A DNA stretch of 61,829 nucleotides from Aurantimonas sp. 22II-16-19i (lineage in GTDB: Bacteria; Pseudomonadota; Alphaproteobacteria; Rhizobiales; Rhizobiaceae), in contig NZ_AQQS01000034.1 in NCBI RefSeq assembly GCF_002088275.1, positions 1 to 61,829 of the forward strand, given 5' to 3'. Under the pieces are notes generated by a model, which worked only from the letters and a program-made list of their open reading frames with translations, was not told the DNA's origin and searched no databases. The translations under genes were made by a program, and so were the position numbers. Positions within the stretch are counted from its first letter, which is position 1. Each line of letters opens with the position of its first letter. Below, piece after piece: positions 49,630 to 59,162 of this stretch.

Positions 49630-50586
49630 TCACCGGGTCAGGCTGATGCGCGGATCGAGCACCGCATAGACGATGTCGACGACGAGGTTGAGGAAGACGA
49701 AGAGGATCGAGATCACCATCACGATGCCGACGACTTCGGGGTAATCGCGGGCATCGACGGCGCTGACCAGATAGCCGGAGAGGCCCGGCCAGTTGAACAC
49801 GAACTCGACCAGCACCGTGCCGCCGATCAAGGTGCCCATCTCCAGCCCGAGCACGGTCAGCACCGGGATCATCGCGTTGCGCACCACGTGCCGCCGCAGG
49901 ATTTTCGCGCGCGAGAGCCCCTTGGCCCTTGCGGTGCGCACATAGTCGCGCTCGAGGACGTCGAGGACGGAGGCCCGCGTCATCCGCGCGATGACCGCCC
50001 AAAGCGCCAGCGCCACCGTTCCGGCGGGCAGCATCAGCAAGAGGAGGTGGCGGAGCGGATCGACGGCGAATGGCACGTAGCCGCCGGCCGGAACCAGCCG
50101 CAGCTCCTGGGCGAAGACGAGGATCACCACCGAGCCGACGACGAAGACCGGGGTCGAGAGCGCCAGCGATGACAGGAAGGAGATGAGCGTGTCGATCCAG
50201 CCGCCGGCCCGGATCGCCGCCAGCGTTCCCGCAGGAACCCCGAGCGCCACGGCGATCAGCGCGGCGGCGAGGATCACCTCCAGCGTGCGCGGCAGGCGCT
50301 GGACGATCTGTCCCGTCACCGAGGCGCCGTCGCGGAACGACGTCCCGAGATCGCCGGTGACGAGCCCGCCGATGTGGTGGGCGTATTGCAGCCACAAGGG
50401 ATCGTCGAGACCCAGCCGCTCGCGCAGATTCGCGACCGCCTGCGGGTCGGCGGCGGTGGAGCCCTGGCTGAGCAGCAGCTCGGCCGGATCGCCCGGCACG
50501 AGATGCAGGAGCAGGAACACCAGCGTCACCACGATCCAGACCAGGAAGACGGCGAGCAGGCTGCGATAGGCGATGTAGCGCAACAT
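49630..50586 (-). CDS. Peptide-type ABC transporter permease, DppB-like
   Basis: Permease of 318 residues. YIAYRSLLAVFLVWIVVTLVF and LHLVPGDPAELLL, then LGLDDPLWLQYAHHIGGLVTGDLGTS and the coupling loop SVLDVLERDYVRTARAKGL identify it as DppB. The stop lies four bases before the start of the permease-ATPase fusion, and the start is nine bases after the binding-protein stop, so all belong to one operon. Confidence 0.9.
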   Translation of the reverse strand: MLRYIAYRSLLAVFLVWIVVTLVFLLLHLVPGDPAELLLSQGSTAADPQAVANLRERLGLDDPLWLQYAHHIGGLVTGDLGTSFRDGASVTGQIVQRLPRTLEVILAAALIAVALGVPAGTLAAIRAGGWIDTLISFLSSLALSTPVFVVGSVVILVFAQELRLVPAGGYVPFAVDPLRHLLLLMLPAGTVALALWAVIARMTRASVLDVLERDYVRTARAKGLSRAKILRRHVVRNAMIPVLTVLGLEMGTLIGGTVLVEFVFNWPGLSGYLVSAVDARDYPEVVGIVMVISILFVFLNLVVDIVYAVLDPRISLTR

Positions 50587-50595
50587 CGGCCGGCC

Positions 50596-52125
50596 TCAGC
50601 CGAGGACCGTCTCTTCCAGGGTCTCCGGCGAATAGAAGCAGAGCTGGCCGGGCATGTTGGTGAAGCCGGAAACACCGGCCTTCATCGCAAAACCCTGCGA
50701 GCGCCAGGCGAGGCCTGCGATCGGCGTCGTCTCCAGCGCCTTCTCCTCCATCTGGTGGTAGATCGTCTTGCGCTCGGCCGCGTCGAAGGTCTGGCGGCCC
50801 TTGGCGAGGAGTTCGGTGATCTCCGGCGTCTTCAGGCCGTAGCTGCGCACGAAGCTCGCCGGCAGCGCGCCGTCGATCAGCTGGGTCATGCCGTCCGGAT
50901 CGTTGTTGGAGGCGGTGGTGCCCATCACGGCGAGGTCGTACTGGCCCTGGTTGCCCTTCTGGACGCGGGTCGCCCATTCCGGCAGGTCGAGCTTGGCATT
51001 GATCCCGACCATCGACAGATAGGCCTGGCAGACCTCGGCGGTGCTCTGGTGCATGCCGTACTGGGCGGTGGCCAGCATGGTGCAGTCGAAGCCGTTCGGA
51101 TGCCCCGCCTCGGCGAGCAGCGCCATCGCCTTGTCCGGGTCGTAGGCCCAGCCGTTGGCGAGATCCTCGTTGTAGTAGTCCGAGCCCTGGGCCAGCGGCA
51201 GGTGTTCGAGCGCGCTGCCGCGGCCGTAGAAGGCGGCGGCGACGATGTCCTCGCGCTTGATCGCATGGGCGACGGCGCGGCGCACCCGCGGATCGTCGAA
51301 GGGCGGGCGCTCGGCGTTGAAGGTCAGATACATGAACGGCCCGTCGACGGCGTCGAGCTTCAGGCGCTCGTTGGCCTCGATCTGCTCCATCGCCTGCCAG
51401 GGCACGTATTCGATGAGGTCGACGTCGCCGGCGTCGAGCGCGGCGACCCGCAGGTTCTCGTCGGCATAGACGATGACCTCGACCCCGGCGAGCTTCGGCA
51501 GGCCCTCCTTGTAGTAGCCGTCGAAGGCCGACAGGCTCAGCGACACGCCGCGATCGGTCTTGTCGAGCTTGAAGGGGCCGGCGCCCATCGTCGTGTCCGG
51601 CGCTTCGCCCTTCTTGATCATCGGCATGTTGAAATGGGCGAACCAGCCGGGCAGCACCGCCGAAGGCTTGTCCGTCGTCATCAGCACGGTCTTGTCGTCC
51701 GGCGTCTCGACCTTGACGATCGACTGCAGCTCGCCGCGGAAGAAGGCGGTGGAATCGGGCTTGGCCGCCTCGGCGACGTTCCAGGCGATGTCCTCGGCGG
51801 TGACGGGCGAGCCGTCGTGCCAGCGGGCGTCGCGCAGCTTGAAGGTCCAGGTTCCCGCGTCGTCGACCGCGAAGCTCTCGGCGAGCTCGCCGCGCATCGT
51901 GCCGTCCGGCGCAAAGCCGAGGAGGCCGCGATGCATCAGGAGCTTGACCGTGCCGGCCGCCGAGCCCGAGGAGGCCCAGGCGTCGAAGCTCGGCGGATAG
52001 GCGGACAGCCCGAAGCGCAGCGTGCCGTTGGTCTCGGCCCGCAACCCCTTCGGGCCGACGAAGGCGAGGGCACCGGCGGCGGCGCTGGTGGCGAGGAAGC
52101 TGCGGCGGTTGAGGCGCATCGTCAT
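50596..52125 (-). CDS. Peptide-type ABC transporter substrate-binding protein (family 5), Tat signal
   Basis: Solute-binding protein family 5, 509 residues, with a twin-arginine signal (LNRRSFLATSAAAGALAFVG) and cleavage near GLRAETNG. WTFKLRDARWHDGSPVTAEDIAW and DDPRVRRAVAHAIKRED are family motifs. ATG 52125 follows GGAGACAGCGAA. Family 5 proteins bind peptides, but also opines, glutathione and other compounds; the HyuAB and gamma-glutamyltranspeptidase neighbours favour a gamma-glutamyl or cyclic-amide compound. Confidence 0.88.
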   Translation of the reverse strand: MTMRLNRRSFLATSAAAGALAFVGPKGLRAETNGTLRFGLSAYPPSFDAWASSGSAAGTVKLLMHRGLLGFAPDGTMRGELAESFAVDDAGTWTFKLRDARWHDGSPVTAEDIAWNVAEAAKPDSTAFFRGELQSIVKVETPDDKTVLMTTDKPSAVLPGWFAHFNMPMIKKGEAPDTTMGAGPFKLDKTDRGVSLSLSAFDGYYKEGLPKLAGVEVIVYADENLRVAALDAGDVDLIEYVPWQAMEQIEANERLKLDAVDGPFMYLTFNAERPPFDDPRVRRAVAHAIKREDIVAAAFYGRGSALEHLPLAQGSDYYNEDLANGWAYDPDKAMALLAEAGHPNGFDCTMLATAQYGMHQSTAEVCQAYLSMVGINAKLDLPEWATRVQKGNQGQYDLAVMGTTASNNDPDGMTQLIDGALPASFVRSYGLKTPEITELLAKGRQTFDAAERKTIYHQMEEKALETTPIAGLAWRSQGFAMKAGVSGFTNMPGQLCFYSPETLEETVLG

Positions 52126-52187
52126 TTCGCTGTCTCCATGCTCGTGGCCGGGCATCGGCTGGCCGGTTGGAAGATGTCGCCGCGTCG

Positions 52188-53837
52188 TCACTCCGCCGCG
52201 ATCAGGTCGTTGCGGCCGTCGGCCTCGATGGCCGACGGTGCGCGGTCTGCCGGCGGGCCGTAGCCGCCGCCGCCGGGGGTGACGATCTCCAGCCACTCGC
52301 CGGCGCGAAGGGTTCCGACGCCGCGCTCGAAGGGGGCGGCGGAAGGCGAGACGGCGAAACTGCCGCCGGCGCCCGGCTCGCCGCCGAGAAGGCCCCAGCT
52401 GGTCGAGAGGATGCGGGTGATGTCGACGCGCACCATGCAGTCCTCGGTCGCCCGGTAGACCCGGCGAAGGCCCATGCCGCCGCGATGGGTGCCGCCGCCG
52501 CCGGAGCCGTCGACCAGCTCGTAGCGTTCCAGTATCAGCGGATACTCGACCTCCAGCGCCTCCACCGGCAGGTTGGAGGTGTTGGTGGCGTGGACGTGGA
52601 TGCCGTCGAGGCCGTCGGCCGTGGGCCGCGCCCCGCCGCCGCCGCCGATGGTCTCCAGATAGACCCAGTAGTGGCCGGCCTCCGGCCCGCTCGTCCGCGT
52701 GCCCGAGAAGGTCGCGACCGAGCAGCCGGAATTGGTGCAGGCCGACACCTTTTTTGGAGCCGCTTGCGCCAGTGCCCCGAGGATCAGGTCGGCGACCCGC
52801 TGGCAGGTCTGGACGCGGCCGTTGACGGCGGCCGGGTGCGAGCAGGAGAGGAGGCTGCCCTGGGGCGCCCGGACGGTGATCGGCCGGGCGAGGCCGGCAT
52901 TGGGCAGGACGGTCGGATCGACCACGGACTTGACGATGTAATAGGCGGTGGCGAGCAGCGCCGTGCGGGTCATGTTGATGCCCGAGCGCACCTGCGGCGG
53001 CGCCTCGAAGTCCAGCGCGATCTCGTCGCCGGTGATGGTGACGGTCACGGCGAGCGGGATCGGATCGTCGAAGTCGAGGGTGTCGAAGACGTCCTCGAAA
53101 CGCCAGGACCCGTCCGGCAGCGCGGCGATGCCGGCCCGCATCTTGCGCTCGGCATAGTCGAGCAGCGCCTTGCCGGAGGCGAGCACCGTTCCGGTGCCGT
53201 GCTTGGCGCAAAGCTCGGTGAAGCGCCGGACCCCCACCCGGTTGGCGGCCATCTGGGCGCGCAGGTCCGACAGTCGCTCGCGCGGCACCTGGCAGTTCAG
53301 GAGGATCAGGTCCTGCACGTCCTTCTGCAACTCGCCCGCCCGCCAGAGCCGGATCGGCGGGATGCGCAGGCCTTCCTGGTAGATGTGGGCATGGGCCCGG
53401 TCGACGAAGTCGGAATGGTGGGCGAGATTGACCGTCCAGGCGACGAGGTCGCCGTCGATGAAGATCGGCTCGGCGAGGACGATGTCCGGCAGGTGGGTGC
53501 CGCCGCCCTTGTAGGCGTCGTTGCCGACGAAGACGTCCCCCGGCCGCATCTCGGCCGCGTCGTGCAAAGCGAGCACCATCGGGATGAAGTCGAGGAAGCT
53601 GCCGAGATGCACCGGGATGTGCTCGGCCTGGCAGAGGGTCCGGCCGTCCCGGTCGAACAGCGCGGTCGAGCAGTCCCGCCGCTCCTTGATGTTGGTCGAA
53701 TAGGAGGCCCGCACCAGCGCCTCGCCGGTCTCCTCGACGATGGAGGAGAGGGCGGCGCCGATGACCTCCACGGTGATCGGGTCGAGGGCGATCGTATCGA
53801 GCGTCGCCGGTTCCGGCGCCTGTGGGGCGTCATTCAT
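52188..53837 (-). CDS. hyuB: Hydantoinase B / 5-oxoprolinase beta-type subunit
   Basis: A 549-residue HyuB-family protein, the partner of HyuA in ATP-dependent hydantoinase, N-methylhydantoinase or 5-oxoprolinase complexes. LDPITVEVIGAALSSIVEE, LVRASYSTNIKERRDCS, GDVFVGNDAYKGGGTHLPD and the C-terminal GSGGGGTHRGGMGLRR are typical. ATG 53837 overlaps the hyuA stop as ATGA, as usual for these pairs. Confidence 0.88.
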   Translation of the reverse strand: MNDAPQAPEPATLDTIALDPITVEVIGAALSSIVEETGEALVRASYSTNIKERRDCSTALFDRDGRTLCQAEHIPVHLGSFLDFIPMVLALHDAAEMRPGDVFVGNDAYKGGGTHLPDIVLAEPIFIDGDLVAWTVNLAHHSDFVDRAHAHIYQEGLRIPPIRLWRAGELQKDVQDLILLNCQVPRERLSDLRAQMAANRVGVRRFTELCAKHGTGTVLASGKALLDYAERKMRAGIAALPDGSWRFEDVFDTLDFDDPIPLAVTVTITGDEIALDFEAPPQVRSGINMTRTALLATAYYIVKSVVDPTVLPNAGLARPITVRAPQGSLLSCSHPAAVNGRVQTCQRVADLILGALAQAAPKKVSACTNSGCSVATFSGTRTSGPEAGHYWVYLETIGGGGGARPTADGLDGIHVHATNTSNLPVEALEVEYPLILERYELVDGSGGGGTHRGGMGLRRVYRATEDCMVRVDITRILSTSWGLLGGEPGAGGSFAVSPSAAPFERGVGTLRAGEWLEIVTPGGGGYGPPADRAPSAIEADGRNDLIAAE

Positions 53838-55912
53838 CGCGGCAGCTCCAGGATGAGGTTTTCGAGCCCGTCGACCGTGGCGGTGACGCCGGGCGGGACG
53901 AGGGTGGTGGTGTCCATCTGCTCGACGATCGCGGGGCCGCAAAACGCCATGCCGGGGCGCAGCGCCGCGCGGGCGTAGATGGCGCTGTTCGCAAAGCCCC
54001 CCGTCTCGGGAAACCAGATCTCGCGCCGGCCGGTGACGGCGGGCGACGCGTCTTGCGGCCCGAGCGGCAGCATCGGCAGCTCGGCCTTCTTCACGAGCCC
54101 CAGCGCCTCGGCCCGGAAGGTCACGCAGAGGATGCGCTCCCCCTCGGCGGCAAAGCCGTACATGCGGATATGGGCGGCGGTGAAATCCTCCCGCAGCTTC
54201 TCGATGCTGGCTTCGGTGATCTCGCCGGCGGGGACGGGAACCGTCAGCTCGTAATTCTGGCCCTCGTAGCGAAGGTCGACGCTCTGCGTCGCGCGCCGCG
54301 CCTCCGGCGCGATCCTCTCGGTCTCGAACCAGCGGCCGGCCTCGGCCCCCACCGCACGCACCGCCGCGCCGATGGCGGCGATGTTTTCGGCCTCGAGCGG
54401 GATCAGCCGGGTGGCGGAGAAATCGGCGCGCAGGTCGGTGAGGAGCAGCCCCATGGCGCAGAGGATGCCGGGATTGCGCGGCACGATGACCCGGGCGATG
54501 TCGAGTTCGGCGGCAAGCCGCACCGCATGCAGCGGGCCGGCGCCGCCGAAGGCCATCAGCGCGTAGTCGCGCGGATCGTAGCCCTTCTGCACCGAGATCA
54601 CCCGGATCGCCCGCGCCATGTTGGCGGTGACGACCGAGATGATCCCCTGGGCGGTCTCCATCGGCTCCATGCCGAGCCGTGCGGCGAGCCTGGCGATGGC
54701 TTCCAGCGCCAGGTCGCGGCGCACCGCCATGCGGCCGTCGAGGAGATGGGTGGGGTTGAGCACCTGCAGGACGATGTTGGCGTCGGTCACCGTCGGCTCG
54801 CTGGCGCCCTTGCCGTAGCAGACGGGGCCCGGATCGGCGCCGGCGCTCTGGGGGCCGACCTTCAGGAGCCCGCCGCTGTCGATCGCCGCGATCGAGCCGC
54901 CGCCGGCGCCCACCGTGTGGATGTCGAGCATCGGCGCCTTGATCGGATAGCCGTGGACGACGCTCTCGTTGGTCTGGGTGATCTTGCCGCCGGTCATCAG
55001 CGCGACGTCGGAGGAGGTGCCGCCCATGTCGAAGGTGATGACGTCGAGATGGCCGGATCTGGCGCCGATCGCCTCGGCCGCGACGACGCCGGTCGAGGGG
55101 CCGGAGAGGACGGCGCGCACCGGCGTCTCGGCCGCCGCCTCGAAGCCGACGACGCCGCCGTTCGACTGGGTGAGATGCGGTGCCGCCACAAGTCCCATCT
55201 CGCCGAGCCGCGTCGTCAGCCGCCGGATGTAGCGCTGCATGATCGGGCCGAGATAGGCGTTGACCGTCGCCGTCGACAGCCGCTCGAACTCGCGGAATTC
55301 CGGCGCGATCTCGTGGCTGGCGCAGATGAAGGCGTCCGGCAGCTCCTCGGCGACGATGGCCTTCGCCGCCTTCTCGTGGGCCGGATTGACGAAGGCATAG
55401 AGGAACGAGATGGCGACTGCCGCGACGCCGTCCTTCGCGAAGGCCCTGGCCGCCTCGCGCACGGCCGCCTCGTCGAGCGGCGTTTCGACGGCGCCGGTGT
55501 GAAGGATGCGCTCGCGCACTTCCCGGCGCAGATAGCGCGGCACGAGGACCGGCGGCTTCTCGGCGAAGAGGTCGTAGAGGTCGGGCCGCTTCTGGCGGCC
55601 GATCTCCAGAAGGTCGCGGAAGCCGTCGGTGGTGATCAGCCCGACCTTGGCGCCGCGATGGGTGATCAGCGCGTTGGTCGCCACCGTCGTGCCATGGCCG
55701 AGATAGGCGATCGCGCTGGCGGGCGAGGCGCATTCGCGCATGCCCTCGCTGATCCCTTCGAAGATGCCGCGGGAGGGATCGTCCGGCGTCGAGGAGACCT
55801 TCCAGACCCGCATGGCGCCGGAGGCTTCGTCGAACATGCACACGTCGGTGAAGGTGCCGCCGGAATCGACGCCGACGCGCCAGCTTGCCCGCAATCCGTC
55901 GGTCTCGCCCAT
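53834..55912 (-). CDS. hyuA: Hydantoinase A / 5-oxoprolinase alpha-type subunit
   Basis: A 692-residue HyuA-family ATP-binding subunit. The N-terminal phosphate-binding motif is GVDSGGTFTDVCMFD, GTTVATNALITHRGAKVGLITT follows, and a second ATPase motif TFDMGGTSSDVAL appears in the middle, as in the acetate-kinase/Hsp70 fold. FGGAGPLHA near residue 480 is also characteristic. The enzyme opens a cyclic amide (5-oxoproline, hydantoin, N-methylhydantoin) using ATP. ATG 55912 is the first start in the family position; it leads the operon, divergent from the GntR regulator, with a dyad in between. Confidence 0.88.
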   Translation of the reverse strand: MGETDGLRASWRVGVDSGGTFTDVCMFDEASGAMRVWKVSSTPDDPSRGIFEGISEGMRECASPASAIAYLGHGTTVATNALITHRGAKVGLITTDGFRDLLEIGRQKRPDLYDLFAEKPPVLVPRYLRREVRERILHTGAVETPLDEAAVREAARAFAKDGVAAVAISFLYAFVNPAHEKAAKAIVAEELPDAFICASHEIAPEFREFERLSTATVNAYLGPIMQRYIRRLTTRLGEMGLVAAPHLTQSNGGVVGFEAAAETPVRAVLSGPSTGVVAAEAIGARSGHLDVITFDMGGTSSDVALMTGGKITQTNESVVHGYPIKAPMLDIHTVGAGGGSIAAIDSGGLLKVGPQSAGADPGPVCYGKGASEPTVTDANIVLQVLNPTHLLDGRMAVRRDLALEAIARLAARLGMEPMETAQGIISVVTANMARAIRVISVQKGYDPRDYALMAFGGAGPLHAVRLAAELDIARVIVPRNPGILCAMGLLLTDLRADFSATRLIPLEAENIAAIGAAVRAVGAEAGRWFETERIAPEARRATQSVDLRYEGQNYELTVPVPAGEITEASIEKLREDFTAAHIRMYGFAAEGERILCVTFRAEALGLVKKAELPMLPLGPQDASPAVTGRREIWFPETGGFANSAIYARAALRPGMAFCGPAIVEQMDTTTLVPPGVTATVDGLENLILELPR

Positions 55913-55931
55913 TTCCGTCTGGCCTCGTTCA

Positions 55932-55951
55932 TGTATACTTGACGTATAACA
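55932..55951 (-). promoter_or_regulatory. Dyad between hyuA and the GntR gene, probable GntR operator
   Basis: TGTATAC and GTATAACA form a nearly symmetrical inverted repeat around a five-base TTGAC centre. It lies 20 bases upstream of hyuA, where a repressor would block transcription. FadR/VanR-type GntR proteins bind short dyads of this kind. It is also AT-rich in a GC-rich region. Confidence 0.55.
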
Positions 55952-56066
55952 CTCCAGTCGGGCACGCTGCGCAATCCCCTTTCTCATAAAAAATGAGCAG
56001 CGTGGGAAAGTGACTGAGGAATGGGCATTTGCCCGAAATGACGACGGAACCGGGAGACGGGCCGGA

Positions 56067-56738
56067 ATGGCGGCGGCATCGGACGACGAGACGACCGGCG
56101 GGCGGGCGACGAGGCCCGCCGGCCAGCGCGCCTATGCCGCGATCCGCGCCGGCATCCTCGGCGGCGCCTTTCCGCCCGGCGGCTTCATCGAGGAGGGTCA
56201 GGCCTGCGAGCTGACCGGCGTCTCCCGCACCCCGGTGCGCGAGGCGCTGACGCGGCTCGCCGCCGAGGGCTTCGTCGAGCTGCATCCGCGCCGCGGCGCC
56301 ATGGTCCGGCCGCTGCTCGGCTCGGAGCTGCGGGACCTTCTGGAAGTCCGCCGGATGATCGAGAGCCATGCCATCCGGCGCATCTGCGAGGACCGGCGGG
56401 CGGTTCCCGGCTGCCTCTACGGCCTCTGCGAGACCCGCGAGGCGGCTTCAGTCGACGACCTTTTGACCAGCGTCGAGATCAACACGCGGTTCCACCACGG
56501 CATCGTCGAGGCGGCCGGCAACGGCGTCCTCACTAAGGCCTATGAGGGCCTCCATGCCAGCCTCGGCCGCGCCAGCATGCTGTCCCTGCAGATGAAGTTC
56601 GGCGATTCCGACCTCATCAACCAGGAACACCGGGAACTCCTCGACGCCCTGTCGGCCCATGACGCCGAGGCGGCGCTCGCCGTCCTCCAGCGGCATCTGA
56701 GGCCGATCCCGCAGCTGATGGCGGTGTTGCCCGCCTGA
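56067..56738 (+). CDS. GntR-family (FadR/VanR-type) transcriptional regulator
   Basis: Regulator of 223 residues. The winged helix-turn-helix is AYAAIRAGILGGAFPPGGFIEEGQACELTGVSRTPVREALTRLAAEG in its normal place; only short parts are quoted here as family marks: GVSRTPVREAL and FVELHPRRGAMV. The C-terminal FCD domain follows (LLEVRRMIESHAIR, NTRFHHGIVEAAGN, EHRELLDALSAHDAEAA), with its metal-binding histidines. ATG 56067 follows GGGAGACGGGCCGGA; a GTG at 56010 would add 19 residues. It is divergent from hyuA and 15 bases upstream of the gamma-glutamyltranspeptidase gene; it likely represses both directions. Confidence 0.84.
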   Translation: MAAASDDETTGGRATRPAGQRAYAAIRAGILGGAFPPGGFIEEGQACELTGVSRTPVREALTRLAAEGFVELHPRRGAMVRPLLGSELRDLLEVRRMIESHAIRRICEDRRAVPGCLYGLCETREAASVDDLLTSVEINTRFHHGIVEAAGNGVLTKAYEGLHASLGRASMLSLQMKFGDSDLINQEHRELLDALSAHDAEAALAVLQRHLRPIPQLMAVLPA

Positions 56739-56753
56739 GAAGCCGTCCCCGAC

Positions 56754-58499
56754 ATGGACAGTCCGCCTCGATCGATCCCCGTCCCGACAGAAGGCCCTTC
56801 GCCCATGAGTGCGCCCATGAGTGCCCGTCTCTTCACCCCCTCCAAGACGCCGGCCTCGGGATCCGGCGGCATGGTCGTCACCAATCATCCGCTCGGCTCG
56901 GCCGCCGGCTTCGAGATCCTGGCGGCGGGCGGCAACGCCGTCGACGCGGCGATCGGCGGGCTGTTCGCGCTCTGCGTGGTCGAGCCGATGATGGTCGGCA
57001 TCGCCGGCGGCGGCCTGATGCATCTGCGCACGCCGGACGGCCGGCATGTGATCGTCGACGCGCTCGCCCATGCGCCGGCCGCCGCCCATCCGGAGATCTA
57101 CGAGCCGGTCTCCGACACCCCGCCGGACCACATGGAGACGAAGCACCGGCGCAGCGCCATCGGCCCCTCGGCGGTGGCGGTGCCCGGCAATCTCGCCGGT
57201 TGGTGCGAGACGCAAGGCCGCTTCGGCAGGCTGTCGCTGGCCGACGTCCTCGCCCCGGCGATCCGCCTCGCCGAACGCGGCTTTGCCATCACCCACTATC
57301 TCGCCGGCGCCATCGCCGAGAACGCCGCCGATCTCGCCCGCGACCCGGCGATCGCCGCGCTCCTGATGCCCGGCGGCGCGCCGCTGCGGCCCGGCGACCG
57401 GCTGGTCCAGGGCGACTTCGCGGCCACCCTCCGGCTCATCGCCGGGCAGGGCGCCGCAGCGCTCCACGGCGGCGAGCTCGGCGAAGCGCTCGCCCGCCGC
57501 ATCGCCACCGGCGGCGAGGATGCCGGCTGGCTCACCCTTCAGGACCTGCGCGACTACCGGACCCGCGAGCGCGCGGCGATCACCGGCACCTATCGCGGCC
57601 ATGAGATCGTCGGCCCGCCGCCGCCGGCCTCCTCCGGCGTCCATATCGCCGAGATGCTGAACATCCTCGAGCCCCACGACGTCGCCGCCATGGGCTTCGG
57701 CACACTCGAAAGCCTGCACCTCGTCGCCGAGACGATGCGGATCGGCTTCGAGGACCGGCGGGCGGCGAGCGGCGACCCGGACTTCGTCGAGATCGACGTC
57801 GAGACCCTCATCTCCAAAAACTACGCCCGGCTCTGCCAGGCGCGGCTGCGCGAGCGGGGCGGGCCGGTCCCGGCGCCGGCCGCTGGCCGCGAATCCGCCG
57901 ACACCACCCATGTCACCGTCGCCGACCGGGACGGCTTCGTCGTCAGCGCCACCCACACGATCAACGGCCTCTTCGGCGCCAGATTCGTGGTGCCGGGCAC
58001 CGGCATCATCCCCAACAACTACATGATGAACTTCGATCCCCATCCGGGCCGGGCGCTGTCGGTGCAGCCGAACAAGCGCGTGCCGACGTCGATGGCGCCG
58101 ATGATGGTGCTGCGGGACGGCCGACTGCGCTTCGCGCTCGGCCTGCCCGGCGGCCTCCGGATCTTCCCTTCGGCCTTCCAGGCGATCGTCAATCTCCTCG
58201 ACCACGGCATGGACCTCCAGAGCGCCATCGAGGCGCCGAGGATCTGGACCGAGGGCCAGGAGCTGGAGATCGAGCCGGCCTTCGAGCCGCTTGCCGCAGA
58301 GCTCGAGGCCCGTGGCCACCTGGTCCGGCGGGTGCCCCATGTCGGCGGCGGCATGAACGCGATTGCGTTCTCGGAGGACGGCACGATGACCGGCGCCGCT
58401 TGCTGGCGCGCCGACGGCACGGTCGCGGCGCTGGGCGGCGGCCTCGCAAGGCCCGGCGTCCGGTTCTGGCCCGACCGCGTGCCGCCGGTTTCCAGCTGA
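56754..58499 (+). CDS. ggt: Gamma-glutamyltranspeptidase-family protein
   Basis: Ntn-type hydrolase of the gamma-glutamyltransferase family, 581 residues. GGNAVDAAIGGLFALCVVEP and IAGGGLMHLRT are N-terminal marks. Thr384 in ADTTHVTVADRDG is the residue where the chain cuts itself and which becomes the nucleophile. PNKRVPTSMAPMMVLRDGR and GLPGGLRIFPSAFQAIVN follow; the usual PGSGGS-like lid motif is not obvious. There is no clear signal peptide, so it may act in the cytoplasm. It follows the GntR gene by 15 bases. Gamma-glutamyl release followed by 5-oxoproline opening by HyuAB would make a sensible pathway. Confidence 0.82.
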   Translation: MDSPPRSIPVPTEGPSPMSAPMSARLFTPSKTPASGSGGMVVTNHPLGSAAGFEILAAGGNAVDAAIGGLFALCVVEPMMVGIAGGGLMHLRTPDGRHVIVDALAHAPAAAHPEIYEPVSDTPPDHMETKHRRSAIGPSAVAVPGNLAGWCETQGRFGRLSLADVLAPAIRLAERGFAITHYLAGAIAENAADLARDPAIAALLMPGGAPLRPGDRLVQGDFAATLRLIAGQGAAALHGGELGEALARRIATGGEDAGWLTLQDLRDYRTRERAAITGTYRGHEIVGPPPPASSGVHIAEMLNILEPHDVAAMGFGTLESLHLVAETMRIGFEDRRAASGDPDFVEIDVETLISKNYARLCQARLRERGGPVPAPAAGRESADTTHVTVADRDGFVVSATHTINGLFGARFVVPGTGIIPNNYMMNFDPHPGRALSVQPNKRVPTSMAPMMVLRDGRLRFALGLPGGLRIFPSAFQAIVNLLDHGMDLQSAIEAPRIWTEGQELEIEPAFEPLAAELEARGHLVRRVPHVGGGMNAIAFSEDGTMTGAACWRADGTVAALGGGLARPGVRFWPDRVPPVSS

Positions 58500-58674
58500 C
58501 GCCGCAATGGCTCGTCGAAGGCCGGCCGTGCCGGCTCCCGGATCGACTGGCCCCGGCCCGTTGGCCTGACGCTCACGCCGATCCCGCCAAGCGGACACCG
58601 TCGCCATCTCGATGGCCTGGCTTCTGCCGGTGCCCGCCGATCCGGCTGACCGACGAAGCTGATTTCATCCCGCT
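58500..58674. other. Convergent intergenic gap after ggt
   Basis: This gap separates the convergent ggt and DUF1398-like genes. GCCGGC-cgt-GCCGGC-type symmetry near 58521-58536 could form a hairpin, without a T-run. No gene is supported. Confidence 0.3.
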
Positions 58675-59076
58675 CTATTGCGGGAAGAGCTCGACATGGG
58701 TTTCGGCGGTGCGGCCGAAATAGAGGACGCGGCGTCCCGGAAAGGAGACGAGGTAGCCCGCGCAGCCGAGGGCTTTCACGCGCTTGCAGAACGAGGCGTA
58801 GGAATAGTCCGGTGGGTCGGCCTGCGCCCAGCGGATCTGCGCGGCGATCTGCTCCCGGTCGAAGGGCAGGGCGACCGGCTCCTCCGACGGCCGGTTGCCC
58901 AGGACGACGCTGTCGCGATCGGGAAGAAAATAGGTGGTGGTGTTGCGGCGATAGTCGACCGCATAGCCCTCGAAGCCGGCTTCGATCAGCCGGCCGACGA
59001 TCTGCGGAAAGGCCATCGTCTTGTCGTAGGCGGCGTTCAGGCAGTCTCCGGCAATTTTCGCGAGTGACGCGTCCAC
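58675..59076 (-). CDS. DUF1398-family protein
   Basis: A 133-residue protein that resembles the DUF1398 (YbcV-like) family of unknown function: AFPQIVGRLIEAGFEGYAVDYRRNTTTYF, then the AQIRWAQADPPDYSYASFC region and YLVSFPGRRVLYFGRTAETH, the typical ending. GTG 59076 follows GGAAGGGAATGCACC and gives the normal family length; an upstream ATG at 59109 is in frame. It is not obviously linked to its neighbours. Confidence 0.7.
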   Translation of the reverse strand: MDASLAKIAGDCLNAAYDKTMAFPQIVGRLIEAGFEGYAVDYRRNTTTYFLPDRDSVVLGNRPSEEPVALPFDREQIAAQIRWAQADPPDYSYASFCKRVKALGCAGYLVSFPGRRVLYFGRTAETHVELFPQ

Positions 59077-59162
59077 GGTGCATTCCCTTCCGGGTTCGAG
59101 CCTCGTCATTGCGGGGTTCATCGTCATTTTCATCGCAATCTCGATCGCCATCGCCGTCGCGA

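Noticed and set aside
53822-55942. A 706-codon plus-strand frame opposite hyuA
   Set aside because: HyuA motifs are clear on the minus strand; this frame is its shadow.
59078-59160. Run of GTCATT/ATCGCA-like repeats as a possible microsatellite or regulatory array
   Set aside because: The units (cgtcat, atcgc) are too short and irregular to support a repeat call.
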